This document shows, piece after piece, positions 36,129-47,347 of a stretch of 64,000 nt of DNA. The position numbers and the translations under genes were made by a program. This DNA comes from Actinomadura sp. NBRC 104425 (GTDB lineage: Bacteria; Actinomycetota; Actinomycetes; Streptosporangiales; Streptosporangiaceae): positions 78,624 to 142,623 of the forward strand of contig NZ_BSTN01000006.1 in assembly GCF_030269545.1 (NCBI RefSeq). Direction: 5' to 3'. The notes below the pieces were generated by a model. It saw only the letters and a list, made by a program, of their open reading frames with translations. It had not been told where the DNA came from and did no database searches. Numbering within the stretch: position 1 is the stretch's first letter; each line of letters starts with the position of its first letter.

Positions 36129-37292
36129 TCAGACCCGGCCCGGAGGGTCGTCGACACCGGGGGCGGCCGCGGGGGTTTCACGATCGTCCGGACGTGCGGG
36201 ACGGTCCGGAACCCCTTCGGGGTCGCCCGCGGGCGGGACGCCCCCGCGCACGGGGGTGTGCGGAGCTGACGGGACCGCCGGCGCCGCGGGGGCCGCCGGC
36301 GTGACGCGCACGCGGGCCACCCGGCGGCCGTCCATGCGGGCGACCGCGAGCCGGTGACCGGCGGCCTCCACCGCGTCGCCCTCGGCGGGCACGCGGCCCA
36401 GGACCGCCATGATGTGGCCCGCGACCGTCTCATAGGGGCCCGCGGGCAGCCGGATGCCGGTCGCCGCGGCGAACTGGTCCAGGTTGAGCAGGCCGTCCAC
36501 CTCGACCACCCCGCCGTGGAGCCGGCGCGCCTGCGCGTCCTGCACATCATATTCATCGCGAATGTCCCCGATGAGCTCCTCGACCAGGTCCTCCAGGGTG
36601 ACGATCCCGGCGGTGCCGCCGTACTCGTCCACCACGATCGCCAGGTGGTGGCCCTCGCGGCGCATCTCCGACAGCACCGGCAGCACCCGTTGCGAGGCGG
36701 GCACGAACTTCACCGGCCGCACCAGCTCCCCCACCGGCACCGAGCGGTCGGCGGTCTCCGGCACCAGCAGGTCGCGCAGGTGGACGAACCCGATCACCTC
36801 GTCGTGGGAGTCGCGGCACACCGGGAACCGCGAGTGCGGGCTGGCCGCCGCGACCTCGGCCGCGCTCGCCAGCGGCAGCGCCGCGTCCAGGAACACCACC
36901 TCCGTGCGCGGCACCAGCATCTCGCGCAGCGGCCGCTCCCCCGCGACGAACACCTCCTCGATCAGCGTCCGCTCGTCGTCGGTGAGCTCGGTGGCGGCCG
37001 CCACCAGGGCCCGCATCCGGTCGGCGGTGATCTCCTCGCGGACGGCGTCCGGATCGCCCCCCGCCAGCCTGACCACCAGGTCGGTGGAGCGCGACAGCAG
37101 CCACACCAGGGGGCGGGCCGGCTTGCGCGGCTGCCGCGGACGGTCCGCCACGGACGCGCCGCGCGGCCCGGCGGCTTCAGGCGGCCGGAGCGGGCCGGGC
37201 AGACCGGGCAGGTCGGGTTCGGCGCGCGGACGCGGGTCCGAGCGGCCGGAACGGCCCCCGCGCGGCGGCGGGGCGCTGCTGCGATCGTTCAT
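36129..37292 (-). CDS. CBS-pair/CorC_HlyC protein lacking the DUF21 membrane domain
   Basis: A 387-residue protein. Normal relatives begin with a DUF21 domain of several membrane spans. Here only its last segment survives (PLVWLLSRSTDLVVRLAGGDP at about residues 60-80), preceded by a 55-residue Arg/Pro-rich tail with no span. Then come two CBS motifs (residues about 110-250, with VPRTEVVFLD and DEYGGTAGIVTLEDLVEELIGDI) and a C-terminal CorC/HlyC domain (VEVDGLLNLDQFAAATG). A 60-residue Pro-rich tail follows. Ion-efflux functions attributed to CNNM/CorC proteins need the membrane domain, so this protein is probably soluble or peripheral. ATG 37292 faces galE divergently. The trpS gene follows after 12 nt. 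Confidence 0.85.
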   Translation of the reverse strand: MNDRSSAPPPRGGRSGRSDPRPRAEPDLPGLPGPLRPPEAAGPRGASVADRPRQPRKPARPLVWLLSRSTDLVVRLAGGDPDAVREEITADRMRALVAAATELTDDERTLIEEVFVAGERPLREMLVPRTEVVFLDAALPLASAAEVAAASPHSRFPVCRDSHDEVIGFVHLRDLLVPETADRSVPVGELVRPVKFVPASQRVLPVLSEMRREGHHLAIVVDEYGGTAGIVTLEDLVEELIGDIRDEYDVQDAQARRLHGGVVEVDGLLNLDQFAAATGIRLPAGPYETVAGHIMAVLGRVPAEGDAVEAAGHRLAVARMDGRRVARVRVTPAAPAAPAVPSAPHTPVRGGVPPAGDPEGVPDRPARPDDRETPAAAPGVDDPPGRV

Positions 37293-37420
37293 GTCGGTGG
37301 TCCGTCCGCCCTTCGAGCCGGAGATCCTTCCGCAGGACGTACCCGCGGCGAAGGTCCATCACCGGCCCGCATCCGCAGGCTATCGTTGCGACTTCTCAGG
37401 TTCGGTTCATGCGGCGCGGA

Positions 37421-37426
37421 TAGCGT
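37421..37426 (+). promoter_or_regulatory. Possible -10 box of the galE-galK promoter
   Basis: TAGCGT about 65 nt before the galE start. The 200-bp divergent region also contains a TAGCCT on the minus strand near 37376-37381 for the CorC-like gene. Neither has a good -35 partner. Confidence 0.35.
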
Positions 37427-37492
37427 GGGCAGTCGATCACTCGCGTCGGCGACCGGCCGGGGCGGAACCGTCGGACTTGGAGGTAACGACAC

Positions 37493-38461
37493 GTGAAGCT
37501 GCTCGTCACGGGGGGCGCCGGCTACGTGGGCGGGGTCGTCGCCGCCCAGCTGCTGGACGCCGGGCACGAGGTCGTCGTGCTGGACGACCTGTCCACCGGG
37601 CACGCCGACGCCGTCCCCGAGGGGGCCCGGCTGGTGCGCGGCACGCTGCGCGAGGCCGCCTTCGGCGTGCTGGACGGCGCCGGCTTCGACGCGGTGCTGC
37701 ACTTCGCGGCCCGGTCGCTGGTCGGCGAGTCGGTGGAGAAGCCCGGCCTGTACTGGGACAACAACCTGGGCGAGTCGCTGGCGCTGCTGGACGCGATGCG
37801 CCGCGCCGGGGTGAACCGGATCGTGTTCTCCTCCACCGCCGCCACCTACGGCGAGCCGGAGTCGACGCCGATCCTGGAGACCGACCCGACCCGACCGACC
37901 AACCCCTACGGGGCGTCCAAGCTGGCCATCGACACCGCGCTGGCCGAGTACGCGCGGCTGCACGGCCTCGGCGGGGTCTCGCTGCGGTACTTCAACGTCG
38001 CGGGCGCGCTGCTCGACGGCGGCCGGGTGCAGGGCGAGCGGCACACCGTCGAGACGCACCTGATCCCGAACGTGCTGAAGGTCGCGCTCGGCGAGCGCGA
38101 GAAGGTCATGGTGTTCGGCGAGGACTACCCCACGCCCGACGGCACCTGCGTGCGCGACTACATCCACGTGGTCGACCTGGGCGTGGCGCACCTGCTGGCG
38201 CTGGAGGCATGCGAGCCGGGCGTGCACCAGATCTTCAACCTGGGCAACGGCAACGGGTTCTCGGTCCGCGAGGTGATCGAGGTGTGCCGGGAGGTCACCG
38301 GCCACCCGATCCCGGCCGAGTCGCATCCGCGCCGGCCCGGCGACCCCGCCGTGCTGGTGGCCTCGTCGGACAAGATCAGGTCGGCGCTGGGCTGGAAGCC
38401 CGAGCGGGACCTGCGGGCCATGGTCGCCGACGCGTGGGCGTTCGCCCAGCGGGCTCGATGA
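37493..38461 (+). CDS. galE: UDP-glucose 4-epimerase
   Basis: A 322-residue SDR enzyme interconverting UDP-galactose and UDP-glucose. TGGAGYVGG at residues 7-15 binds NAD; the Ser-containing SSTAATYGE and the YGASK motif (Tyr-xxx-Lys) supply the active-site residues; [11 protein letters not shown] is typical. GGAGG lies about 9 nt before GTG 37493. Its stop overlaps the galactokinase ATG as ATGA (38458-38461), making a galE-galK operon. No galT is next to it in the window. Confidence 0.94.
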   Translation: MKLLVTGGAGYVGGVVAAQLLDAGHEVVVLDDLSTGHADAVPEGARLVRGTLREAAFGVLDGAGFDAVLHFAARSLVGESVEKPGLYWDNNLGESLALLDAMRRAGVNRIVFSSTAATYGEPESTPILETDPTRPTNPYGASKLAIDTALAEYARLHGLGGVSLRYFNVAGALLDGGRVQGERHTVETHLIPNVLKVALGEREKVMVFGEDYPTPDGTCVRDYIHVVDLGVAHLLALEACEPGVHQIFNLGNGNGFSVREVIEVCREVTGHPIPAESHPRRPGDPAVLVASSDKIRSALGWKPERDLRAMVADAWAFAQRAR

Positions 38462-39660
38462 CGGCGTCCGACCCGCGCGCGCTGGCCGCCGCGTTCACCG
38501 AGGCGTACCGGCGCGCACCGGAAGGCGTGTGGCGCGCCCCCGGCCGCGTCAACGTGATCGGCGAGCACACCGACTACAACGACGGGTTCGTGCTGCCGTT
38601 CGCGCTGCCCCAGGGCGTGTCGGTGGCGGCGGCGCGCCGCGACGACGGCGTGCTGGAGGTGCGGTCCCTGCAGGCCGCCGAGTCCGGCGTCGCCGTGCCG
38701 GTGGACCCGCACGCGCCCGAGGCGCGCCGCTGGCGCGACACGGCGCCGCAGCGGGAGCGGTGGGCCGCCTACCCCGCCGGGACGGCCTGGGTGCTGCGCG
38801 AGCACGCGGCCGGCGCGCCGATCGGCGGGGCGTCCCTGCTGATCGACGCGGACCTGCCGCAGGGCGCGGGCCTGTCGTCGTCGGCGGCGCTGGAGTGCGC
38901 CACCGCGCTGGCGCTGTGCGAGCTGTACGGCGCGGACGAGCTGCTGACCCCGGCGGGGCGGCGCGAGCTGGCCCGGCTGGCGCAGCGGGCCGAGCACGAG
39001 TACGTCGGCATGCCCTGCGGGATCATGGACCAGTCGGCGTCCCTGCTGTGCACGGCGGGCCACGCGCTGATGCTCGACTGCCGCAGCGGCCTGTCCACGC
39101 AGGTGCCGCTGCCCCTGGAAGACGCCGGCCTGGCCCTGCTCGTCGTCGACACCCGCATGCACCACGAGCTGGTCGACGGCGACTACGGCAACCGCCGCGC
39201 CGAGTGCGAGCGGGCCGCCGAGCTGCTCGGCGTGGCCGCGCTGCGCGACGTCAAGGACCTGCCCGCCGCGCTGAACGCCCTGGACGATCCCGTGCTGCGC
39301 CGCCGCGTCCAGCACGTGGTGACCGAGAACCACCGCGTGGAGGCGGCCGCGGGGCTGCTGCGGGCGGGCGCGACGGCCGAGCTCGGCGCCATGCTCACCG
39401 CCTCCCATCTGTCGCTGCGCGACCAGTTCGAGGTGTCCTGGCCGGGCGCCGACGTCGCGGTCGAGGAGGCGCAGCGGGCGGGTGCGCGCGGCGGGCGCAT
39501 GGTCGGCGGCGGGTTCGGCGGCTCGGCCATCGTGCTCACCCCGGCCGACCGCGCCGACCGGGTGAGCGAGGCCGTCCGCGCCGCCTACGCGCGGCGCGGA
39601 TGGCAGGAGCCGCGGTTCCTCACCGCCGTCCCCGCCGACGGAGCCCGCCGCATCCTCTAG
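38458..39660 (+). CDS. galK: Galactokinase
   Basis: A 400-residue GHMP kinase. The galactokinase signature [20 protein letters not shown] is at residues about 26-45. The ATP loop [11 protein letters not shown] and the C-terminal [11 protein letters not shown] (motif 3) follow. It phosphorylates galactose at C1 with ATP. It is translationally coupled to galE (ATGA). Its TAG stop shares the palindrome CTAG (39657-39660) with the stop of the converging TPR gene. Confidence 0.94.
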   Translation: MTASDPRALAAAFTEAYRRAPEGVWRAPGRVNVIGEHTDYNDGFVLPFALPQGVSVAAARRDDGVLEVRSLQAAESGVAVPVDPHAPEARRWRDTAPQRERWAAYPAGTAWVLREHAAGAPIGGASLLIDADLPQGAGLSSSAALECATALALCELYGADELLTPAGRRELARLAQRAEHEYVGMPCGIMDQSASLLCTAGHALMLDCRSGLSTQVPLPLEDAGLALLVVDTRMHHELVDGDYGNRRAECERAAELLGVAALRDVKDLPAALNALDDPVLRRRVQHVVTENHRVEAAAGLLRAGATAELGAMLTASHLSLRDQFEVSWPGADVAVEEAQRAGARGGRMVGGGFGGSAIVLTPADRADRVSEAVRAAYARRGWQEPRFLTAVPADGARRIL

Positions 39661-42323
39661 AGCCGCCCGCGGATGTCGTCGCGCAGGGCGGCGGCGGCCT
39701 GCGCGGCGTCGTCCGCGCCGACCGCGGCGAACCCGTCGACGGCCCGGCTCGCCGGCTCCACGGCGTCGGCGAGCCGGCCGAGGGTGGCCAGCATGCGGGC
39801 CTCGTCGTAGTCCAGCGCCGCCGCCTCCCAGGCCGCCTCGGCCCCGTGCTCCTGCGCGGGCAGCTCGCCGAGGGCCCGGCGGGCGTCCTGCATCTCCGCC
39901 AGGGCGCGGTCTCCGCCGCCGCCCCACGCGCGGCACAGCGCGCCGCGGCGGCGGCAGCGCACCTCGCCGAACGGGTCGCCGGCCTTGGCGAACGCCTCCG
40001 CGGCCCGCAGGAACCCGTCGGCGGCCAGGGCGTCCTTGTCGAGGCCGGTGAGCACGTCGGCGGCCGTCTCCAGCAGCTGTGCGGCCGCGACGGGGTCGTC
40101 CTCGTCCTCGGCCAGCGAGGTGAAGACCTCCGCGGCCTGCTCCTCGCCGAGTTCGCGCTGGGCGTGCGCCAGGATGAACCGGCAGCGGCGTTCGGCGCCC
40201 GGGTCGTCCAGCTCGGCCAGCACGGGCATGGCCTCCTCGGCGACCTCCGCCGCCTCGAAGGGCCGCCCCGTGGACAGGTACGCGGCGGCCAGGTCGAGAC
40301 GGGCGTAGGCGGCCTGCGGCCGGTGGCCGAGCGCGGTGAACCCGGCCACCGCCTCCACCATGTCGGCGACGGCGTCGGCGGCGCGGTCGCACGCCAGCAG
40401 TAGGGAGCCGCGTTCGGCGTGCGCGGCCGGGGTCAGCCCGGGCGGGCCCGCGGCCGCGTTGGCGACGGCCTCGTCGTAGGCCTCCAGTGCGGCGTCCGGG
40501 TCCTGGGCCTCGCCGTAGGCCAGCATCCGGCCCAGCAGGAACGCCGCCTCGGCCAGCCGATCGGGCCGCCCGGCCTCGCGGAACGCGGTGCAGGCCCGGC
40601 GCAGCACGGCGGTGGCCTCGGCGTCGCGGCCGAGGTCGCCGAGACCGCGGCCCCGGTACAGCTCCACCTCGCCGAGGTCCCCCGGACGGGACGGCGCCAG
40701 GCCGTCCAGCACGGCCAGGCCCTCCTCCGGGCGTTCGCCGCGCAGCAGGGCGTCGGCCAGGCGCATGCGGGCGTCGAACGCGCGCGGCGCCCCCGCGTCG
40801 TGCTCGTCGAGGACGGCGACGGCGGCCCGCATCAGCGCGATGCCCTCCTCCGGCTCGCCCGTCGCGAACAGCAGCGCGCCGATGCGGCTCAGCCCGCTCT
40901 GCTCGCGCACCCGGTCGCCCGCCTCGGCGAACAGCTCCACCGCCCGCCGCCACTCCGCCAGCGCCGCCCCGTATTCGCCGCCGGTCAGCAGTTCCACGCC
41001 GCGGCCGTCGGCGCGCCGCGCCGTCTGCAGCACGGTGAGCCGGCGGTCGCCCGCCACCTCGTCGAACCGCCGCCACGCGGCCAGCGCGCCGTCCAAGTCG
41101 TCCGCCGACCGGGCCTCGTCGGCCGCGTCGAGCAGCGCGTCCAGGTCGGTCACGCCGGACAGGTCGCGGCCCTGCTCGGGCTCCGGCGCAGGCCGGGCCG
41201 GAGACGGCGCCGGGGCGGGCCGGCGGCGGTCGTGGGCGGTCAGCGGCAGGTGCTCGACGACCGGCTCGTCGGCGAGCATCCGCTCCACCTTCTCGCCCTG
41301 GTAGGAGGTGCCGTTGCGGGCGTCGAAGCGGGCCGCGATCTCGCGGGCGCGCCCGGCCAGCTCCGCCCGCAGCTCCGCCGCGCTCACCTCGCCGGCCCCG
41401 CCGGGACGGCGCACGGCCACGTCCCCGGCGCCCGCCTCCTCCATCCGGCGCAGCAGCAGGGCGCCCGCCGCGGCGAACTCCATGGCGTCGCACGGGCTCG
41501 GCGCCCGGTCCAGCCACCCCAGGTGCCGCTGGAGGATCTCGAACCCGCGCGGCTCGTTGCCCGTCACCGCGCAGAACCAGATGTGCTCGCCGACCAGCGA
41601 CAGGTCCGCCACGCTGGACCGCACCAGCCGGTACGCGCGGCGGTGCGCGTCGCGCGCCTCGTCCAGCCGGCCCGTGCGCAGGTAGACCGGCAGCAGCGCG
41701 GTCAGGATGCCGTGCGGCTGCTCGCTGCAGGTCAGCTCGTCGCCCAGCACCGGCGCCGCGACGGCCAGCGCCTCCTCGTCGCGCCCCCGCACCTCCAGGT
41801 GCCGCACCATGCCGGTCGGGTCGCAGCCCTCGCAGTCCGACAGCTCGTCGCGCGGCGCCGCATGCCACTTGGCGTACCACTCGTCGGCGGCGTCGAGGTC
41901 GCCCACGTGCCGGGCCACGGCGTTGCGGTAGTGGTACACCGCCTGCAGGCTGTACCCGCCGGCCCGGTAGCGGCGCTCCATGTCGTCCATGACCGCGTAC
42001 GTGCGGTCGAGCGGCACCTCGGCGAACAGCGTCAGCGAGTGGACGATCCACTTGAAGTGCCACAGCAGCCGCCGCTCCGCGTCGTGGCGGCCCGGGTCGC
42101 GGTCGTGCTCGGCCAGGCACCGGCTGAACGTGGTGAACGCCTTGGCCGGTTCGCCGCCGTACTGGTAGGCGGTGGTCAGCGACATGCGCACCCGGAACGC
42201 CAGCCGGTCGTCGCCGGTCGCCTCGGCGCGGCGCAGCGCGTCCTCCACCAGCACCGTCTTGGCCTCGCCGTAGGGCAGCTCCTCGGCCCGCGCCATCAGC
42301 TCGTGGACTTCAGCGGTGCTCAC
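39657..42323 (-). CDS. TPR-like repeat protein encoded with HSP90
   Basis: An 888-residue soluble protein rich in Ala, Arg, Glu and Leu. It is predicted to be almost entirely helical, with many 30 to 40-residue helix-turn-helix units that look like TPR (for example EYGAALAEWRRAVELFAEAG and RPFEAAEVAEEAMPVLAELD). There is a Pro-rich break at about residues 400-420 (PAPAPSPARPAPEPEQG). There is no signal or membrane span. Two Cys (CEGC) occur near residue 180. GTG 42323 overlaps the HSP90 stop in GTGA (42320-42323), so the two are produced together. TPR proteins are well-known partners of eukaryotic HSP90, so a co-chaperone or client adaptor role is attractive, but inferred. Confidence 0.83.
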   Translation of the reverse strand: MSTAEVHELMARAEELPYGEAKTVLVEDALRRAEATGDDRLAFRVRMSLTTAYQYGGEPAKAFTTFSRCLAEHDRDPGRHDAERRLLWHFKWIVHSLTLFAEVPLDRTYAVMDDMERRYRAGGYSLQAVYHYRNAVARHVGDLDAADEWYAKWHAAPRDELSDCEGCDPTGMVRHLEVRGRDEEALAVAAPVLGDELTCSEQPHGILTALLPVYLRTGRLDEARDAHRRAYRLVRSSVADLSLVGEHIWFCAVTGNEPRGFEILQRHLGWLDRAPSPCDAMEFAAAGALLLRRMEEAGAGDVAVRRPGGAGEVSAAELRAELAGRAREIAARFDARNGTSYQGEKVERMLADEPVVEHLPLTAHDRRRPAPAPSPARPAPEPEQGRDLSGVTDLDALLDAADEARSADDLDGALAAWRRFDEVAGDRRLTVLQTARRADGRGVELLTGGEYGAALAEWRRAVELFAEAGDRVREQSGLSRIGALLFATGEPEEGIALMRAAVAVLDEHDAGAPRAFDARMRLADALLRGERPEEGLAVLDGLAPSRPGDLGEVELYRGRGLGDLGRDAEATAVLRRACTAFREAGRPDRLAEAAFLLGRMLAYGEAQDPDAALEAYDEAVANAAAGPPGLTPAAHAERGSLLLACDRAADAVADMVEAVAGFTALGHRPQAAYARLDLAAAYLSTGRPFEAAEVAEEAMPVLAELDDPGAERRCRFILAHAQRELGEEQAAEVFTSLAEDEDDPVAAAQLLETAADVLTGLDKDALAADGFLRAAEAFAKAGDPFGEVRCRRRGALCRAWGGGGDRALAEMQDARRALGELPAQEHGAEAAWEAAALDYDEARMLATLGRLADAVEPASRAVDGFAAVGADDAAQAAAALRDDIRGRL

Positions 42324-44092
42324 TTTTCGGCCTCCGGGTCGTGCACGGCCCAGTCGAGCAGGCCGAGGAAGGAACGGTTGAGAACGGCGGTGTCGGCGGG
42401 GCGCAGCCGGTGCTGCCCGAGCAGCAGCGCCTGCCCGTACAGCGCCTGGACGGCCAGTTCGATCAGGCCCTCCTCGGTCAGTGCCGTGACGCGCCGGGTC
42501 AGCGGGTTGCGGTGGTTGAGGACGAGCTGCGGCCGGTCCGCCTCGACGGCGTTGTTCAGCGCGCCCAGCACGTCCGACCACAGGTCGTCGGCCAGCTCCC
42601 TGGCCTGCGACAGCTCCTGCTGGTGCTGCGCGGCGCGGCTGGTCAGGTAGAGGGCGGGCAGCGACGCCGGGTCGAAGTCGCGGATCACCACCTCGCAGCC
42701 CAGCCGCTCCACGGCGCGCTGCGCAACCGCCAGGAACGGGCGCAGCGCCAGCTCGGCCGCCGGGTCCACCACGCCGAAGCGGGTGGCCAGCTCGGCCGGT
42801 TCCAGGCGGCGCGGCTCCGCGTCCGGGTCGATGGCGGGCAGCCGCTCGATGATCTCGACGTCGTGCACGTAACCGCCGTTGACCAGCCCTACGCCCTGCG
42901 CGCCCGCCACCGCCGACAGCCGGCGGAACTCCTCCACGCTGCCGGTGTAGAGCAGTTCGGCGTGCCGCCTGCGGAACTCGGCCAGCGTCATCGGGCCCGC
43001 CGAGGTCTCGAACTCCAGCCAGCGGTCGACGATCCGCAGCATCTCGTCGTCGTGCAGCGCCATCGCCTTGACGCCCAGCCCGTGCAGCCGCAGGAAGCCG
43101 CGCAGCCGCGCCGGATCGGTCTCGGCCAGCCGCACCAGCCACTGGCGCAGCCGCTCGCCCAGCGCCCGCCGGGCCGACTCCAGCAGCTCGTCCTCGTAGA
43201 GCGCCTCCCGGCTCGCGGTGGGGCGCAGCTCACCGGCGTCCACCACGCACCGGACGAAGAACGCCCAGTCGGGCAGCAGCCCCTCGACGTTCTCGGCCAG
43301 CAGCATCCGCTTCAGGTACACCCGGTGCGCGCCCCGGGCGGACGGCGACACCGCGTGCGGCAGCACGAACGCCACACCGGTCAGGCCCGCCTCCGGCACC
43401 TCCAGGTCGATCACGTCGAACGGCTCGAACCCGAACAGGTCGCGGCAGTAGGCGTCCAGCGCGCGGCGGCGCCGCGCCGGATCCGGGTGCGCCGCCAGCC
43501 AGGGCGGACCGCCGCCGGTGATCTGCTCGCCGTCGACGGTCACGGTGACCGGCAGCAGCGCCCCGTACGCGCGGGCCAGCTCGGCCACCACCGCCGGCTC
43601 CAGCAGCTCGGCCGTCCCGGGGCGGGACCGCAGCGTCACCGTCGTGCCCGGCTCGTCTCGTTCGCCCGGCTCGACGCGGTACCGGCCGTCGGCCAGGCCC
43701 GTCCACCGCACCGCCGCCGCACCGGGCGCCGCCGCCGACCGGGTCTCCACCTCGATCTCGTCGGCCACCAGGAACGCCGACAGCAGCCCGATGCCGAACT
43801 GCCCGAGGAAGTCGTGGCGCGCGAAGCCCAGCTCGTCCCGCTTGGACGACCGCCCGATCGTGGCCAGCAGCCGGTGCACCTCGTCCTCGGTCAGCCCGAC
43901 GCCGTCGTCGTGCACGCGCAGCCGCCCGCCGCCGGTCTCGATCCGCACCGCGCCGCCCGCGCCGCCCCGCGCCGTGATCGCGTCCACCGCGTTCTGCAGC
44001 AGCTCCCGCAGGTAGACGCGGGGACTGGAGTAGAGGTGGCGGCTGAGCAGGTCGACCACACCCCGAAGATCTACGTGAAAAGCCTGCTCCAC
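42320..44092 (-). CDS. HSP90-family chaperone (HtpG-like)
   Basis: A 590-residue GHKL ATPase chaperone. The Bergerat-fold motifs are RELLQNAVDAI (N box), HDDGVGL (G1), and FLGQFGIGLLSAF (G2), all in the first 120 residues. The middle domain contains the conserved Arg of RVYLKRMLLAENVEGLLPDWAFFVR and ELRPTASREALYED. The C-terminal dimerisation part is short. The sequence differs enough from E. coli HtpG that I call it HSP90-like. GTG 44092 has GGGAGG 9 nt upstream; GTG 44125 is in frame too. It is coupled by GTGA to the TPR gene. Confidence 0.9.
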   Translation of the reverse strand: MEQAFHVDLRGVVDLLSRHLYSSPRVYLRELLQNAVDAITARGGAGGAVRIETGGGRLRVHDDGVGLTEDEVHRLLATIGRSSKRDELGFARHDFLGQFGIGLLSAFLVADEIEVETRSAAAPGAAAVRWTGLADGRYRVEPGERDEPGTTVTLRSRPGTAELLEPAVVAELARAYGALLPVTVTVDGEQITGGGPPWLAAHPDPARRRRALDAYCRDLFGFEPFDVIDLEVPEAGLTGVAFVLPHAVSPSARGAHRVYLKRMLLAENVEGLLPDWAFFVRCVVDAGELRPTASREALYEDELLESARRALGERLRQWLVRLAETDPARLRGFLRLHGLGVKAMALHDDEMLRIVDRWLEFETSAGPMTLAEFRRRHAELLYTGSVEEFRRLSAVAGAQGVGLVNGGYVHDVEIIERLPAIDPDAEPRRLEPAELATRFGVVDPAAELALRPFLAVAQRAVERLGCEVVIRDFDPASLPALYLTSRAAQHQQELSQARELADDLWSDVLGALNNAVEADRPQLVLNHRNPLTRRVTALTEEGLIELAVQALYGQALLLGQHRLRPADTAVLNRSFLGLLDWAVHDPEAEK

Positions 44093-44221
44093 CCCGTATG
44101 TCCTCCCGCCCCTCGGCCGTCCCACCGCTCGGCCGCCATGTCGTCCATGGCTGATCAGCCACCTTAGCGGTAGGAAAGCACCCTCCTAAGACATTTCTCA
44201 CCTGCGTCGACGCAGCGAAAA

Positions 44222-44251
44222 GGCCCCGGACCGGCATTCCGGCCCGGGGCC
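44222..44251 (-). terminator. Terminator hairpin after mdh
   Basis: GGCCCCGG and CCGG on one side pair with CCGG and CCGGGGCC on the other across a CATT loop, with one mismatch. It lies 55 nt past the mdh stop on the minus strand and before the HSP90 gene. Confidence 0.75.
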
Positions 44252-44306
44252 CAGAGTCTGCCGCGGTCAGACCGCGTCAGATCGGAAAGCGTCGGATCGG
44301 GACGCG

Positions 44307-45416
<1,110 letters not shown>

Positions 45417-45498
45417 CTATCGCGCGCCGCCGCGGCGGTTTCCGCCAGGTGTGCCGGCCGTGTACCCCGCAGCGCCGCGGCTACGCCCGGAAAGCGCC

Positions 45499-45531
45499 GG
45501 AGGCCGCCCCGGGGTCGCCGGGGCGGCCTCC
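45499..45531 (-). terminator. Terminator hairpin after icd
   Basis: GGAGGCCGCCCC (45499-45510) pairs perfectly with GGGGCGGCCTCC (45520-45531) with a 9-nt loop, 22 nt past the icd stop on the minus strand. Confidence 0.85.
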
Positions 45532-45552
45532 GCGACGCCGCGAGGGGTCACC

Positions 45553-46767
45553 TCACTTGGCGACCTTCTTCTGCAGGTTGACGTCCAGGGCCTCCAGGAA
45601 CTCCTGCGTGGTGAGCCAGCTGTCGTTGCCGACCAGCAGGGCGAGGTCCTTGGTCATCTGGCCGTTCTCGACGGTCTCGACGCAGACCTCCTCCAGCGCG
45701 CGGGCGAACCCGATGACCTCGGGCTGGTTGTCCAGCTTGCCGCGGTGGGCCAGACCCCGCGTCCAGGCGAAGATGGACGCGATCGGGTTGGTGGAGGTCG
45801 GCTTGCCCTGCTGGTGCTGCCGGTAGTGCCGGGTGACGGTGCCGTGCGCCGCCTCGGCCTCGACGGTGCGGCCGTCGGGGGTCATCAGCACGGAGGTCAT
45901 CAGGCCGAGCGAGCCGAAGCCCTGCGCCACCACGTCGGACTGGACGTCGCCGTCGTAGTTCTTGCAGGCCCAGACGAAGCCGCCCTCCCACTTGAGGGCC
46001 TGGGCGACCATGTCGTCGATCAGCCGGTGCTCGTAGGTGAGGCCCTTGGCCTCGAATTCGGCCTTGAACTCGGTCTTGTAGATCTCGGCGAACAGGTCCT
46101 TGAACCGGCCGTCGTAGGCCTTGAGGATCGTGTTCTTGGTGGACATGTACAGCGGGTAGCCGCGGTCGAGCGCGTAGCGCATGGTCGCGCGGGCGAAGTC
46201 CCGGATCGAGTCGTCGAAGTTGTACATGCCCATGGCGACGCCGCCGCCGGGGAACTTGGCGACCTCCATCTCGATGGGCTCGCCGCCGTCCTCGGGGACG
46301 TAGGAGATCGTCACCGTGCCGGGGCCGGGGACGACGAAGTCGGAGGCGCGGTACTGGTCGCCGTGCGCATGCCGGCCGATGATGATGGGCTTGGTCCACC
46401 CGGGCACCAGACGCGGGATGTTGGACACCACGATCGGCTCGCGGAACACCACGCCGCCCAGGATGTTGCGGATCGTTCCATTGGGCGACCGCCACATCTT
46501 CTTGAGGCCGAACTCCTCGACGCGGGCCTCGTCCGGGGTGATGGTCGCGCACTTGACGCCGACGCCGTGCTCGCGGATGGCGTTGGCGGCGTCGACCGTC
46601 ACCTGGTCGTCGGTGGCGTCCCGGTTCTCGATCCCGAGGTCGTAGTACTTCAGGTCGACGTCCAGGTAGGGCAGGATCAGCTGGTCCTTGATGAATTTCC
46701 AGATGATCCGCGTCATCTCGTCGCCGTCGAGTTCGACGACCGGGCCCGCTACTTTGATCTTGGGCAT
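45553..46767 (-). CDS. icd: Isocitrate dehydrogenase, NADP-dependent, dimeric type
   Basis: A 404-residue enzyme of the eukaryote-like dimeric subfamily. [19 protein letters not shown] opens the protein; [19 protein letters not shown] and the metal-binding [18 protein letters not shown] follow. The NADP-site motif [24 protein letters not shown] is at the end. It oxidises isocitrate to 2-oxoglutarate, making NADPH. ATG 46767 has GAGGGA 11 nt upstream. The DUF3017 gene is upstream on the same strand, about 110 nt away. Confidence 0.95.
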   Translation of the reverse strand: MPKIKVAGPVVELDGDEMTRIIWKFIKDQLILPYLDVDLKYYDLGIENRDATDDQVTVDAANAIREHGVGVKCATITPDEARVEEFGLKKMWRSPNGTIRNILGGVVFREPIVVSNIPRLVPGWTKPIIIGRHAHGDQYRASDFVVPGPGTVTISYVPEDGGEPIEMEVAKFPGGGVAMGMYNFDDSIRDFARATMRYALDRGYPLYMSTKNTILKAYDGRFKDLFAEIYKTEFKAEFEAKGLTYEHRLIDDMVAQALKWEGGFVWACKNYDGDVQSDVVAQGFGSLGLMTSVLMTPDGRTVEAEAAHGTVTRHYRQHQQGKPTSTNPIASIFAWTRGLAHRGKLDNQPEVIGFARALEEVCVETVENGQMTKDLALLVGNDSWLTTQEFLEALDVNLQKKVAK

Positions 46768-46879
46768 GCTGTTGCTGTCCCTCTTCCTACACCGGCCGGC
46801 AGTCCTTGTAAGGCTCAACTGGTTAGGCTAGCCGACCGCCCGTACCGGTCTAGACCTGCCCCTTACCTGACACTTTCCA

Positions 46880-47347
46880 TCACAAGGGATGAACCGGGAC
46901 GCCCTCGGCATCGCCCGTCCGGCGCCGATGCGCGCCGCGCCGTTCGAAGAACACATACCGCAGCACGCGCAGCAGCCCGGCCAGCCCGACCAGCACGCCG
47001 AAGGCGGCGGCCACGGCCAGGCCCGCCTTGTTCATCGGGGGGATGCTGAGGGCCGCGAAGGCGGTCAGCTCGCCGAGGACGACCAGCGTCCAGCAGTCCA
47101 GCGAGCGGCTGCGCACCGCCAGCAGCCCGAGCTGGGACTCCGGCAGCAGCGCCCGGGCCAGCGCGCCGAACAGCAGCGCGGCGGCGATCAGCATCGAGCC
47201 CTTGCGGAAGTAGGCCATCGAGCACAGCACCAGCCCGCCGGCCACGCCGCACAGCACCAGCAGGTAGGGCAGCCGGCTCAGCCGGCCGGCCCGCGCGCCG
47301 CCCGCTCCCGGGACCCGCCTCCGCCGCCGGCCCAGCTCCGCGCTCAT
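46880..47347 (-). CDS. DUF3017 membrane protein
   Basis: A 155-residue protein. A basic lead with RRRRR is followed by about four spans (YLLVLCGVAGGLVLCSMAYF, LIAAALLFGALARALLP, LVVLGELTAFAALSI, AAFGVLVGLAGLLRVL). The short piece ARALLPESQLGLLAVRSRSLDCW matches DUF3017, a family found only in actinobacteria and often near folD. ATG 47347 has GGGAGAG upstream. The function is unknown. Confidence 0.8.
   Translation of the reverse strand: MSAELGRRRRRVPGAGGARAGRLSRLPYLLVLCGVAGGLVLCSMAYFRKGSMLIAAALLFGALARALLPESQLGLLAVRSRSLDCWTLVVLGELTAFAALSIPPMNKAGLAVAAAFGVLVGLAGLLRVLRYVFFERRGAHRRRTGDAEGVPVHPL

Noticed and set aside
36454..38457. A long plus-strand frame reading through into galK
   Set aside because: It is antisense to the CorC-like gene and out of frame with galE; galK starts at ATG 38458 with its kinase signature.
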